From NCBI GenBank assembly GCA_963923955.1, contig OZ000552.1, forward strand, positions 1,178,001 to 1,242,000: a stretch of DNA of 64,000 nt. Reading direction: 5' to 3'. A program made the position numbers and the translations under genes. The notes beneath the pieces were generated by a model. The model did no database searches. It had not been told where the DNA came from and was given only the letters and a program-made list of their open reading frames with translations. Origin of the DNA: G963923955 sp963923955 (lineage in GTDB: Bacteria > Pseudomonadota > Gammaproteobacteria > Eutrophobiales > Eutrophobiaceae). Positions 8,101 to 16,031 of this stretch are shown in pieces; position 1 is the first letter of the stretch; each line of letters opens with the position of its first letter.

Positions 8101-10949
8101 AGGGTGATGGCGACAGCGGCGGCGTAGCCGGGGTAGTTCACGCCGCCGCTGGTGTGGCTGCCGTAGTTCAGGTGGTCATTTGCCCCGGCGCCTAAGTTCA
8201 CGCCGCCGCCCACCTGCGCGGTGCCGCTTAGGCTCAGGACATCATCGCCGCCGCGGGTGGTGATAGCGCCGGTGATCTCGCTCTCGCCGTCCAGGGTGAT
8301 GCGATCTGCGGCCTTGCCGGCGGCCACTCGGCCGTTGATCCGAGCCTCATCATTCAGGGCGAGGGTCAGGCGCATGTCATTGCGGACGCTGACGCCGTTC
8401 CCGGCGGCACCGCTGCCGATACGGGCGCGGTCGTACAAGGTGATCTGGCGATGATGGCTGCCACGGCCGCCGCCGATGCCGGCGCTGACCACCGCATCCC
8501 CGCGCACGGTCACGGTTGAGTCCCCTTCGCCTAAGAATATGCTGCCGGTGATGCGCGCCGCCTCGTTCACGCTCGGCGTGGACGGGTCGTCCGCGCCGGA
8601 CAGGTTCACGGCGTCATCGCCGCGGCCTAGGTTCACATCGCCGCGGATCTGTGCGCCGGCCTGGCCGGGTGTGCCGCCTTGCAGCTCCAGCGTATCGTCT
8701 GCCACACCGGCGGTGATGGCACCGGTGATTTGGGTGTCGCCCTCCAGTGCTACGCGATAGCGGTGGAAGTCCAGCGCTATGTCGCCGCTGATGCGTGCGC
8801 CAGGCTTGAAGGTCCACTGCACCTCGGCGCGGTTGATGGTGCGGCGTTGTCCGGTGTTGGGATCGAGAACGCTAAGGGCCGTGCCGGTCTGGCGGATGGC
8901 GCCGGCGGCATTGCTCCCGGCGGTGATGGCCGCGCTGACTTCAAAGGCAAGCGGGTCAGTATCGTTGTAATCCCGCAGTACGCTATCATCCACCAGCACG
9001 CCCCAGGCCGCCGCCCCGTTCACGACAATCCGTCCGCCCAGACTCAGCTCCGTGCGGCTGGTGGTGGCGTTGCTTAAGCCCGGCCCGTCCTCGCTGAGAT
9101 AGACGCCGTGCGCCGCCCGGCCGCGGGTCTCAATGCTGCCGCTGGTGAGAGTGAGCCGATGGATGTTGGCGGCGCTGGCGTTGCCGCTGCCCAGCATGTG
9201 GATGCCGTGGGCACTCTCGCCGAGGGTGAGGATGGTGGGGCTGCTGAGACCTTGCCCGGGTTGACCGCCGCGCATTTGGATGGTCTCGCCGGTGGCCCGG
9301 CTGATGATGCCGGGCGCATTCGCGGCGCGGGTCGTGATTTCCGTGCCGGGGTTCAAGTCTACGCGCGCGCCTTCGCTGCCGAGGGCTACGCCGGGCACAT
9401 TGAGCGCGCTGGAGTCCACCTTGACGGCGGTGAGGATGAGCTCGCTGCCGAGAACCTGGATGCCATGGTCGGCGGCGCTGGCCCGAACTTGCCCGCTGCT
9501 CAGCGTCAGGCGGCTGCCGGCGCCTTCCACGCGCGCCTCGCCACTTAGGCCGGTGAGCGCGCCGCGCAGCTGGGTGCTGCGGCTGTTACGGAAGCCGCCC
9601 GCAGCAGCAGGCAAGACCCGCTCCACGGCGAGGGTGTCGGTGCCGGTGCCGAAGTCAATGCTGGGCAGGCTGAAGGTCCTGGTGATGGCGCCCTGCGGGG
9701 TGTTGAACACGGTGTTGCGTACGATGAGGGTGTCATCGCCAGCGCCCAGGTCAATGCTGCCGCTAAAGGTCGGGGTCTCTTGCAGGATGAGGGTGTCCGC
9801 GCCGGCGCCGGTCTCAATCTTGCCGGTGATTTGGGTAGCGCTGCGCAGGCTGATGGTGTCCGCCCCGCTGCCGGTGTTCAGATCGCCGCTGAGTACAGTG
9901 TCGCCGGTGAAGAAGATCTCATCATCGCCGCCGCCCATGTCCAGGTCGCCGGTGAGTTGGGCCTTACCCTCCACCCGCATTCCGTCATCGCCGCTGCCGG
10001 TCTCGATCTTGCCGGTGATGCGGGCGTCGCCCTGGATGTCCAGGATGAGCGGCTGGCCGCCCGGGTTGCTGAGCGCCCCGCCGGTTTTCAGGGCCTCGCC
10101 GCTGGCGATGATGCTGCCGCTGATGACTGAGCGGCCGAAGTTGGCGACCAGGGCATTGTTACGCAGCACCGGTGCAAGCAGGGCGCCGCGAGTGTCCTCA
10201 ATGCGTAGCCCCCAGGCGTTCGCCCCGCTCACGGTGATGTCCCCGGCGAGTTCAAGGCGGGTCTGGCTGGTGCTGGTCTGGACATTGCTGGTGGCCGCGC
10301 TGTCCGCCAGAAAGAGGCCGTGGGCGCCGCTGCCAGTGGTGCTGATCGTGCTGTTCGGGGCGGTGCTGATGCGGTGGACGCCTTGTATGTCCGGCAGGCC
10401 CTCAACGTTCAGGCCGCCGCGATCAATAAAATCGCCCCGGCCGTTCATGCGCACACCGTGGGCATTGGCACCCGAGGTGCTGATGCGTCCGCCGTCTTCC
10501 AGGCGCACCGTGGCGTCCCCGCCGTCCAGCACGAGGGCGGACTGGTTGTCGCCGCTCATGGTGATCGAGCCGGTGTCGGCGATGGTCACCGTCTCGTTAT
10601 TGGCGGCGCTCTGCACGGGGGCGGTCTGTGCGGTGGAGATGGTTTGTTGCGGCTTGGGCGGGGATTGTGCGAAGGCGATGCCGGGCAAAGCGAGGAGGAC
10701 GGCGAGCAGGACTACCCGTAGTGCAAGCTGGGCGAATCCTCCCCCGTCATTTTTGTACAGGATGTACTTATGCTGCGAAGCACAAGGACGTGCGAGAGAA
10801 GCCCTGTGCAAGCGGGAGTCCAGGATGTCCCCGGCCAGGTGTTCAGTGGATTCCCGGTCAAGCCAGAGTCCGCCCTGTGCCTGACACGGGGAATAACGAG
10901 TGACAGGCAGCATGGTTGGATCAGATGCGTAATCGGCGATAGCAGTCAT
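5121..10949 (-). CDS. Giant beta-solenoid autotransporter adhesin (type Va secretion)
   Basis: A 1942-residue surface protein. Residues 1-71 are a repeat-derived extension; residues ~75-94 form the hydrophobic core of a signal peptide ending AFA. A long passenger follows, built of imperfect ~20-residue units with GGDGDD/GAGADT turns alternating with hydrophobic strands (ITGKIETG..., ISG.. types), as in parallel beta-helices. Residues ~1395-1570 are a Gly/Ala/Ser-rich tandem-repeat linker. The last ~280 residues, from MLWGKVFAGERDRG to the terminal FNYYF, are a 12-strand-type autotransporter barrel. AGGGGA at 10958-10963 lies 8 bases upstream of the ATG, and no ATG, GTG or TTG lies between the extension and the signal core, so the long leader seems to be truly translated. 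A tRNA-Arg gene lies 55 bases upstream on the same strand. Function is probably adhesion or cell contact. Confidence 0.85.
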   Translation of the reverse strand: MTAIADYASDPTMLPVTRYSPCQAQGGLWLDRESTEHLAGDILDSRLHRASLARPCASQHKYILYKNDGGGFAQLALRVVLLAVLLALPGIAFAQSPPKPQQTISTAQTAPVQSAANNETVTIADTGSITMSGDNQSALVLDGGDATVRLEDGGRISTSGANAHGVRMNGRGDFIDRGGLNVEGLPDIQGVHRISTAPNSTISTTGSGAHGLFLADSAATSNVQTSTSQTRLELAGDITVSGANAWGLRIEDTRGALLAPVLRNNALVANFGRSVISGSIIASGEALKTGGALSNPGGQPLILDIQGDARITGKIETGSGDDGMRVEGKAQLTGDLDMGGGDDEIFFTGDTVLSGDLNTGSGADTISLRSATQITGKIETGAGADTLILQETPTFSGSIDLGAGDDTLIVRNTVFNTPQGAITRTFSLPSIDFGTGTDTLAVERVLPAAAGGFRNSRSTQLRGALTGLSGEARVEGAGSRLTLSSGQVRASAADHGIQVLGSELILTAVKVDSSALNVPGVALGSEGARVDLNPGTEITTRAANAPGIISRATGETIQMRGGQPGQGLSSPTILTLGESAHGIHMLGSGNASAANIHRLTLTSGSIETRGRAAHGVYLSEDGPGLSNATTSRTELSLGGRIVVNGAAAWGVLVDDSVLRDYNDTDPLAFEVSAAITAGSNAAGAIRQTGTALSVLDPNTGQRRTINRAEVQWTFKPGARISGDIALDFHRYRVALEGDTQITGAITAGVADDTLELQGGTPGQAGAQIRGDVNLGRGDDAVNLSGADDPSTPSVNEAARITGSIFLGEGDSTVTVRGDAVVSAGIGGGRGSHHRQITLYDRARIGSGAAGNGVSVRNDMRLTLALNDEARINGRVAAGKAADRITLDGESEITGAITTRGGDDVLSLSGTAQVGGGVNLGAGANDHLNYGSHTSGGVNYPGYAAAVAITLSGLSAAAQPGGAAEGFNANRATGITGGFSGVNRLTGAAGSDDELTGYDTDATWTLANSRYEAEGNTLAFSGFENLIGNGGVDTFNLDRAYTANLAGGDGADVFNLTGGAALSGDLSGGDGGDIFNLTGNANVRGGITGGDGGDTVNLRGAAQVGGEIDTGADDDTVNFSSSGQITGALNLGSGTNDHLNYGGLPAQQQAGYGSAVAIALADSDADGFRGTATGFRSGFSGASRLSGGPGSDDVLRGYDAVAVWTLNDAAQPAGGQAAFSTYQITTANPATGAAETRTLAFRDFENLRGGTGVDIFNLGRAFAADLDGGAGLDTFNLTDGAALSGNVRGGDGDDIFNLTGNANVRGGITGGAGDDQVNVRDTAQVSANVDTGAGMDTVTLAGSPRLAGLVDGGADTDTLDARNYAPELSTTIRYQNFERVLVTGGAGGNQQGRARGRAGLVTAGGSSGTSGPGVGGTGGSGGTGGAGAGASSGAGMGAGSASSGVGGTGGTGGTGGAGAPSGAGMGAGSASSGVGGTGGTGGSGGTGGAGAGASSGAGMGAGSASSGVGGTGGTGGAGANPPSGGSNQQGSGGAGGGSVGTSGAGVGDAGATDSADGGQQPSPTPAPTPAPTPAPATDGTDTGLQTGGDEMAARGAPFVVAPVPSGTRVDEQGRLVFIDPSGQLMQAATLGVLNDSLQSVINRHLANGSPAGRTGAATGEGRGSASTAPGPMLWGKVFAGERDRGADGRIAAYGQKYRGVVFGAEQFYGERIVGGLFGYADSKAATTRTSIDTETDSFFLGLYGQMPLTGRWAVSAALKLGHEEHANTRYVREGTALTAAHARFDNYFLSPALRVSAAWPLRKRLELRTMASMNYTIGWYDSYAEHGTASDRMQVGKRRASSLISRVNVLGVLRLARRNELALRLGLRHRHTRNGALKGRLGGVAFRSPDDSDHNVYLAAIGANLRYRANDKLEFFADVEYSHDLGGTSERSLVGSILFNYYF
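6421..6720. repeat. Tandem minisatellite encoding the Gly-rich linker of autotransporter 1
   Basis: About 95-110 bp units recur three times, each containing CTACACCGCTTGAGGC followed by CTCCCTGCGCCCATGCC on the plus strand (near 6428, 6530 and 6620). They encode SSGVGGTGGTGG / GAGMGAGSA blocks just ahead of the beta-barrel. Near-identical tandem units are prone to copy-number change, which would alter linker length without changing frame when units are multiples of three. Confidence 0.7.
10745..10792. repeat. Dispersed repeat inside the autotransporter 1 leader
   Basis: The segment containing TTTTTGTACAGGATGTACTT and ATGCTGCGAAGCACA is found again, nearly identical, at 57891-57926 in a noncoding gap. 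Here it is read through on the minus strand as ASQHKYILYKNDGG, just before the signal-peptide core. This shows that mobile-type repeat DNA has been captured as coding sequence. Confidence 0.8.
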
Positions 10950-11004
10950 TTATATTGTCCCCTTTTAGATTATAGACGCCACACTGTTCAGGTGGATGGA
11001 GATC

Positions 11005-11081
11005 TGGTGCCCTGAAGAGGATTCGAACCTCTGGCCTTCCGCTTAGGAGGCGGACGCTCTATCCAACTGAGCTACCAGGGC
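11005..11081 (-). tRNA. tRNA-Arg (anticodon CCT)
   Basis: The minus strand folds as a full cloverleaf: acceptor GCCCTGG pairs with the 3' arm, the D arm contains AGCTCAGTTGGATAGAGC, the anticodon stem CCGC/GCGG encloses loop CTCCTAA with anticodon CCT, and the T arm contains GGTTCGAATCC. A 3' CCA is encoded. The autotransporter gene begins 55 bases downstream on the same strand; tRNA genes are common landing points for acquired DNA, although no attachment-site duplication was seen. Confidence 0.95.
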
Positions 11082-11223
11082 ATGATAAAAATGCGTCTTG
11101 ACTAATTAGTTTCATTTTGTATGTAAAATGAGGCAGTATTTTAATCCATTTCTCGGAAAGTTTGAAAAGACTATTTCCGCAGCAGGGAATGGCCTTCGAC
11201 ACTACATAAAAGAGGCTTGATCT

Positions 11224-12390
11224 ATGACTGCCCCCGACCTGGCTTTTGAGCATTGGCTGCGCCATCGTTTTCCTGAAATCAACACCGCGCTGGAAGAGTT
11301 GTATTTTTCTGCAGGCAAATTATTGATTAAAGGCGGTGATGCGGTGGAGTCACTGCAACGCTCGCTGGTGGATGAAGGGCGCGCGTTGATTGCTGCTGTC
11401 TTGCAAGATGATTCTATGCCGAAGGATTATGAGCAGGGTTTTCATCTGCTGGGAAATGTCGGCATGTACATGGCGGCATGTCGGCGGCATGAGGTGGATA
11501 TGGCACCCGGTGCCGGTGAATCGTCTCTCAAGGAGGCATCGACTCTGGCCGGCCGTCTGGGCGCTGTCCTGGGGGTGGCGCCGCGTTTTATGGCGGCGCA
11601 CCTTGGCACAGACAATCGTGCTGAGCGGGGTGCCTATCGCTCGTTCACGCACCTGCAAGATGAGCATATATTTGTTGATTACAATACTCTGGGTGTGCTG
11701 GCGTATAAGAAGGCGGCCGATGCGCTGGAGCGTATCTTGCCGCTGGGCGTGTCTCATCCGGTGACGGCCTATCTTTTGCGTGATGCAAACAAGGCGCTGG
11801 AAGAGGTGTACAAATACAATGAGATACTGGATGAACGGCTTGATGTTGATCGTTTTTTCTTCAATGTCAGGCCGTACTACAAGCCCTATAAGGTCGGACG
11901 CCGTGATTATCGTGGGGCTAATGCCGGGGACTTTGCCGGGATCAATGTTGTCGATCTCTTGCTGGGCCTGTGTTGTACCTCCGATCCCTTTTATCTGGAT
12001 ATTCTCTGCGACAAACAGGCGTATATGTCAAGACCGGAACAGGCGCGCCTGCAAAGGGCGATGCGACAGAGGAGCCTGTTGGATCAATTCCTGGATGAAC
12101 TGAAAACAGGCAAGGCCGATAAGCACCTCAGGGAAAATGCCGCAGTGTTTCAGGAGGTCTGTGCGCTGCATGGGCGCGCCTACGCCTTTCATCATGATGT
12201 ATTGGTGAGCAAGTATATCGAGCATCCGGCAGGGAATATTCCTGCGGATGAGCAGGGAGATCTAACCGCCAGCGGCCCGCCGTTGCCGGTCTTGTTAGGC
12301 GCGCTCAGAAAACTGCGCGATCTGCGCCTGGCGGCCAAGCGTGATGACATTCAAAGTCGTTACGAAGACCTGGAGCGTTTGCAAAGCTAA
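11224..12390 (+). CDS. PrnB / indoleamine-2,3-dioxygenase superfamily-like protein (DUF1864 type)
   Basis: A 388-residue, mostly helical protein. It resembles PrnB, the monodechloroaminopyrrolnitrin synthase fold related to indoleamine and tryptophan dioxygenases. The strongest cue is FFFNVRPYYKPYKVG (211-225), aligning with the RPFYEPIRVGG segment of PrnB. A second is AFHHDVLVSKYI, where His323 or His324 would be the proximal haem ligand, followed by a SGPPLPVLLGAL segment like the PrnB C terminus. If haem binding holds, it would use O2 on an indole- or aryl-amine-type substrate. The substrate is unknown. It stands alone between tRNA-Arg and a convergent flavin oxidoreductase gene. Family assignment comes from memory of PrnB and is moderately secure. 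Confidence 0.6.
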   Translation: MTAPDLAFEHWLRHRFPEINTALEELYFSAGKLLIKGGDAVESLQRSLVDEGRALIAAVLQDDSMPKDYEQGFHLLGNVGMYMAACRRHEVDMAPGAGESSLKEASTLAGRLGAVLGVAPRFMAAHLGTDNRAERGAYRSFTHLQDEHIFVDYNTLGVLAYKKAADALERILPLGVSHPVTAYLLRDANKALEEVYKYNEILDERLDVDRFFFNVRPYYKPYKVGRRDYRGANAGDFAGINVVDLLLGLCCTSDPFYLDILCDKQAYMSRPEQARLQRAMRQRSLLDQFLDELKTGKADKHLRENAAVFQEVCALHGRAYAFHHDVLVSKYIEHPAGNIPADEQGDLTASGPPLPVLLGALRKLRDLRLAAKRDDIQSRYEDLERLQS

Positions 12391-12415
12391 GGGATGCAAC
12401 AAATCAGGGCTTTTG

Positions 12416-13456
12416 CTAAAGCATGGTCTCAGCGATCAACTGCAGGGCCTCCGGCTGCTGGCTGCTGATCAGCATGGTTGATACATGGCCGCGTTCCCCC
12501 GCTGCCTGCCAAGGACCCAAGCGCTCTTTGATGCGCGCTGCCGGCCCGACCAGGGCACAGGCATCAACCAACTCCGCCGGGACTGCGGCCGCCGCCTCCT
12601 GCTTTTTGCCGGATAGATAGAGATCCTGAATCTTTATGGCGGCCTCCTCAAAGCCGAGGCGTTCGGCATAGTCCTTATAGAAATTCTTGCTGCGTGCGCC
12701 CATGCCGCCGATGTACAAGGCCATGTTTTCCCGGATCGGCTGCATGCACTGCTCAAGGTCATCGCCCAGGACTGCGGAGGTGAAGGGCGCAATAGCAAAG
12801 TCTGCCAATGATTTGTCCTTGCCGGCTGCGGCAAAGCCACGCTCTATTGAATCTGCAAAGACCTGATACTGCGCCGGGTCCATCCAGATCGGGAAGAAAC
12901 CATCGGCCACTTCCGCCGCCGCCTCAATGCCCTTTGGGGTAATGCTGGCGGCGAAGATAGGGATTTTTTTGTCTGTTTTTAAGATGCTTTTTAAGGGTTT
13001 GCCCAGGCCCGTTGCCTCCTCGCCGGTGTAGGGGATCTGGTATTGTTTGCCGGCCAGCGTGAGCGGCTGCTCGCGTGCAAATATCTGGCGCATGATGTGA
13101 ATGTATTCTTTCAGGCGCGTAATCGGTTTGCCATAAGGCACGCCATGCCAGCCTTCCACTACCTGCGGCCCGGAGGCGCCAAGCCCGACAAGAAAGCGCC
13201 CGCCGGATAATTCCGCCAGCGTCATGGCCGTCATCGCCGCCATGGCCGGGGAACGGGCCGGCATCTGCATGATCGCCGTGCCCACCTTGATCTTCTCCGT
13301 CTGCGCCAGGATCCAGGCGGCCGGGGAAACCGCATCCGAGCCATAGGCCTCTGAGGTCCACACCGAGTCATAACCAAGCGCTTCGGCGTGTTTGATGTAG
13401 TCAATGGGGATCTGTAGATGACCGCCGGAATACCCTAATAACAGACCTAGTTTCAT
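12416..13456 (-). CDS. Luciferase-like (LLM class) flavin-dependent oxidoreductase
   Basis: A 346-residue TIM-barrel enzyme. The N terminus MKLGLLLGYSG with EALGYDSVWTSEAYGSDAVSP and the following IKVGTAIMQMPARSP are typical of the F420/FMN-dependent luciferase-like monooxygenase class. GGRFLVGLGASGPQVVEGWHG is another hallmark. The members bind FMN or F420 and oxidise or reduce small organic substrates. It is transcribed divergently from the amine dehydrogenase operon, with a 106-base shared upstream region, so joint regulation is possible. The cofactor and substrate cannot be decided from sequence alone. Confidence 0.85.
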   Translation of the reverse strand: MKLGLLLGYSGGHLQIPIDYIKHAEALGYDSVWTSEAYGSDAVSPAAWILAQTEKIKVGTAIMQMPARSPAMAAMTAMTLAELSGGRFLVGLGASGPQVVEGWHGVPYGKPITRLKEYIHIMRQIFAREQPLTLAGKQYQIPYTGEEATGLGKPLKSILKTDKKIPIFAASITPKGIEAAAEVADGFFPIWMDPAQYQVFADSIERGFAAAGKDKSLADFAIAPFTSAVLGDDLEQCMQPIRENMALYIGGMGARSKNFYKDYAERLGFEEAAIKIQDLYLSGKKQEAAAAVPAELVDACALVGPAARIKERLGPWQAAGERGHVSTMLISSQQPEALQLIAETML

Positions 13457-13501
13457 TGCACCCTCCCGCCTCTAAAGTGTCTTAAGAGAGCATCATTCTA
13501 A

Positions 13502-13530
13502 TTGACAAGCAAGAAAAGAGTAACTAATAA
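13502..13530 (+). promoter_or_regulatory. Sigma-70-type promoter of the aau operon
   Basis: A perfect -35 box TTGACA at 13502-13507 is followed after exactly 17 bases by TAATAA at 13525-13530. Transcription would start near 13537. That would make the ATG at 13539 leaderless and favours translation from the ATG at 13563. Confidence 0.7.
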
Positions 13531-13562
13531 TTCACAAGATGGTACCTAAGAGCGAGAGAATT

Positions 13563-14717
13563 ATGAAACTACATCGGTGTTTTTTCTTTTTAACCTGGCT
13601 TGGCTGCGCAACGGCCTTTGCCGAACTGCCCAATGATGCGCTGGGTAAGGTCGAGGTCTTGCCTGAGTCCTATCCGCCGCACTGGTTCTTTGCCCACGAT
13701 GTCGCCTTTTTCCACATGCTCGATGGCAAGACGGTGCTGCTGGATGCTGACGGCGAGGACCTTACACAACAGGTGAAGGGCATGGTCAATTCTTCCAACA
13801 TGGCGGCCTTTGTCTCTTCCGCCCGGCGGCCGGAGTTTTATGTCGCCGAGACCTATTACACCAAGGGCCACCGCGGCGAGCGCCGCGATGTGGTGACTGT
13901 CTTTGACAAGACTAATTTAAATGTCATTGACGAGATAGCGATGGAGCCGGGCAAACGCGCCTCAATGATGCCGAGCGATTATGCCCTGCAACTAGTCGAT
14001 GATGATCGCTACCTGCTGGTGTATAACTTCACGCCGGCGACCTCGGTCACGGTCATTGATGTGGAGAAGAGGGCGGTCTTAAACGAGATTGCCCTGCCCA
14101 CCTGCTCGCAGATCTACCCCACCGGCAAGCGCGGTTTTAGCTCCCTGTGCAGCAACGCCTCAATGCTCAGCTACCAGTTGGACAAGCAGGGCCAGGTCAT
14201 CGGCAACGGCCGGCTTGAGCCATTCTTTGACATTGATGAGGATGCCTTGTTTGAACGCCCGGCGATGGTGGACGGCATGGCCTATTTCCCCAGTTTCCGC
14301 GGCAATGTGCAGGAGATTGACCTGCGCGGCCAAAGCGCCAAACTGGGCCGACAGTGGAGCCTGCTCAGCGATGAAGACCGGGCGGCCGGTTGGCGGCCGG
14401 GCGGGATGCAGCTCTCCGGGGCGGATGCGCAGGGGCGGATCTATATCCTGATGCACCAGGACGGCAAAGAGGGCAGCCACAAAGATCCGGGCAGTGAGAT
14501 CTGGGTCTTTGACACCAAGGAGCGCAAGCGGGTGCAACTCATCGTCATGACAACGCCGGCCCTGGCCCTGGAATTGACCCGGGATGAGGAGCCTTTGTTG
14601 CTGACCACGAACGTGGAGATGGGGATCGATGTGTATGCGGCGAAGAGCGGCGAGCATCTGCGCACCATTGCCAGCTTCGGACAGGAGACGCCGTTAATAT
14701 TATATGCGACAAAATAA
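13563..14717 (+). CDS. aauB: Aromatic amine dehydrogenase, large (heavy) subunit
   Basis: A periplasmic quinoprotein subunit of about 384 residues. Signal peptide MKLHRCFFFLTWLGCATAFA precedes a seven-bladed propeller of the MauB/AauB type; recognisable pieces are VYDKT-like VFDKTNLNVIDEI, PSDYALQLVDDDRYLLVYNF, PTGKRGFSSLCSNASML and LTTNVEMGIDVY. With the TTQ-bearing light subunit it forms an alpha2beta2 enzyme that oxidises primary amines to aldehydes and ammonia, passing electrons to a cytochrome or blue copper protein. The light-subunit gene follows after 28 bases. An in-frame ATG at 13539 lies almost at the predicted transcription start, so 13563 was preferred. MauB (methylamine) is the alternative reading; the light chain argues for the aromatic enzyme. 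Confidence 0.82.
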   Translation: MKLHRCFFFLTWLGCATAFAELPNDALGKVEVLPESYPPHWFFAHDVAFFHMLDGKTVLLDADGEDLTQQVKGMVNSSNMAAFVSSARRPEFYVAETYYTKGHRGERRDVVTVFDKTNLNVIDEIAMEPGKRASMMPSDYALQLVDDDRYLLVYNFTPATSVTVIDVEKRAVLNEIALPTCSQIYPTGKRGFSSLCSNASMLSYQLDKQGQVIGNGRLEPFFDIDEDALFERPAMVDGMAYFPSFRGNVQEIDLRGQSAKLGRQWSLLSDEDRAAGWRPGGMQLSGADAQGRIYILMHQDGKEGSHKDPGSEIWVFDTKERKRVQLIVMTTPALALELTRDEEPLLLTTNVEMGIDVYAAKSGEHLRTIASFGQETPLILYATK

Positions 14718-14745
14718 GTCGGCTTACTTTGGGAGAGACAGTCCA

Positions 14746-15291
14746 ATGAAATGGTTTGACAAGCTAACAGAGACAGCATCCAGGAAGGTGGCACAAAACA
14801 GTTCACGGCGCAGTTTCCTAAGCGGCCTGGGCACGGCACTGGTTGGGAGCGCGGCCTTGCCTATCTTGCCGGTTGCGCGTGCCGCAGCAGAGACCGCAGC
14901 CGAGGTTGAGGCCGGGCAACCCGCGCCGCCGGCCGTCGATCCGGGGGACAGGACTGCATGCGATTATTGGCGGAATTGTTCTATCGATGGATTTTTGTGC
15001 AGCTGTTGCGGGGGTTCGACGACTGCCTGTCCGCCGGGGACGGAGATGTCGCCGATCACCTGGATCGGCACCTGTCGCAATCCGGCGGACAACAAGGACT
15101 ATATCATTTCCTACAACGACTGCTGCGGCAAGAGTTCGTGCGGGAATTGTCTGTGCAACACCAACCTGGGGGATCGACCCACCTATCGGCCGCATACCGC
15201 CAATGACTACAACTGGTGTCTGGGCACTGACAAGGCCATGTATAATTGCACGGTGACACTGATACTGGGCGTGGCGACAAAGAAGGCGTAG
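14746..15291 (+). CDS. aauA: Aromatic amine dehydrogenase, light subunit carrying TTQ
   Basis: A 181-residue subunit with a twin-arginine signal (SSRRSFLSGLG, then a hydrophobic stretch to PVARA) and a cysteine-dense mature part. Trp106 (SPITWIGTC) and Trp157 (DYNWCLG) are spaced 51 residues apart, as are the two tryptophans cross-linked into tryptophan tryptophylquinone in this family. GFLCSCCGG and ISYNDCCGKSSCG are closer to AauA of Alcaligenes faecalis than to MauA. GGGAGAG at 14731-14737 supports the ATG at 14746 over an in-frame ATG at 14704 that overlaps aauB. TTQ formation needs MauG-like, and folding needs MauD/E-like, helpers; none is in this window. Confidence 0.85.
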   Translation: MKWFDKLTETASRKVAQNSSRRSFLSGLGTALVGSAALPILPVARAAAETAAEVEAGQPAPPAVDPGDRTACDYWRNCSIDGFLCSCCGGSTTACPPGTEMSPITWIGTCRNPADNKDYIISYNDCCGKSSCGNCLCNTNLGDRPTYRPHTANDYNWCLGTDKAMYNCTVTLILGVATKKA

Positions 15292-15299
15292 CGACCATC

Positions 15300-15743
15300 A
15301 TGTTCGGCGGCTATCTACGAGCCTACACAGCGCTGTTTATTTTTCTCTCCGCCGCCGGCCCGGCCTGTGCGGCGGAGGTGGATGCGGCCCGTGCGCAGCA
15401 GAACTACATGTTAAATTGCCAAGGCTGTCATCTGCATGATGCCTCTGGCTTCCCGGGCAAAATTCCCAATATGCAGGGCTTTGTGGGCAACTTTCTGCAC
15501 ATACAAGGCGGGCGTGAATTTATCGTGCAGGTGCCCGGTGTTGCCAATGCGCCCCTAAGCGATGCAGAATTGGCCGAAGTGATGAACTGGCTGCTCACCC
15601 GTTTCAGCGCTGCGCAATTACCTGCTGATCATAAGCCCTACACCGCAAAGGAAGTGGCGCGGCTGCGCCGCACGGCCTTGATAGATGTTGGCGCTATCAG
15701 GGAAGGCTTGATTGAGAAAATGCAAAGAGAGTTGCAGCGATAG
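15300..15743 (+). CDS. Periplasmic c-type cytochrome, probable electron acceptor of the amine dehydrogenase
   Basis: A 147-residue protein with a signal peptide (MFGGYLRAYTALFIFLSAAG ending ACA-AEV) and a single haem-binding CQGCH at 40-44. The C-terminal part NAPLSDAELAEVMNWLLTRF is the usual C-terminal helix of class I cytochromes. It starts 8 bases after aauA, in the place where aau/mau operons carry their electron-transfer partner. The upstream in-frame ATG at 15246 was rejected because it would put 18 residues before the signal peptide and overlap aauA. Confidence 0.8.
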   Translation: MFGGYLRAYTALFIFLSAAGPACAAEVDAARAQQNYMLNCQGCHLHDASGFPGKIPNMQGFVGNFLHIQGGREFIVQVPGVANAPLSDAELAEVMNWLLTRFSAAQLPADHKPYTAKEVARLRRTALIDVGAIREGLIEKMQRELQR

Positions 15744-15870
15744 CCAATTCTCATCACCCACAAAAGGCCACAAAGGGTGCGGCCACCCATCACCGCACCG
15801 GCTCGCTCTTATTGTCAGGCCATCGCCACCATAGCACCGTCCCCATTATTTTTTTTAGAGAATGCTACAA

Positions 15871-15957
15871 TGGTGCCGAGAAGAGGACTTGAACCTCCAC
15901 GGGGTCACCCCCACTAGCACCTGAAGCTAGCGCGTCTACCAATTCCGCCATCTCGGC
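15871..15957 (-). tRNA. tRNA-Leu (anticodon CAG)
   Basis: An 87-base class II tRNA on the minus strand with acceptor GCCGAGA, D-arm GGCGGAATTGGTAGACGC, anticodon stem CTAGC/GCTAG around loop TTCAGGT (CAG), a long variable arm, T-arm GGTTCAAGTCC and encoded CCA. A tRNA-Leu just upstream of rnr is a familiar gammaproteobacterial arrangement. Confidence 0.95.
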
Positions 15958-16031
15958 TGGGTCTTTAAGGCTGGTTGAAAGAACGGTGAACTGTAGCGAG
16001 CCTCCCGATTATTGTCAATCCTTATGCGATT

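Noticed and set aside
9280..10884. 534-residue plus-strand open frame opposite autotransporter 1 (and others such as 5884-6834, 9108-9548)
   Set aside because: These mirror the GC-rich, repetitive autotransporter coding strand; composition is Ser/Pro/Arg-rich with no domain features or ribosome binding sites.
10950..11100. Genomic island attachment site at tRNA-Arg
   Set aside because: No repeat of the tRNA 3' end and no integrase were found within the window.
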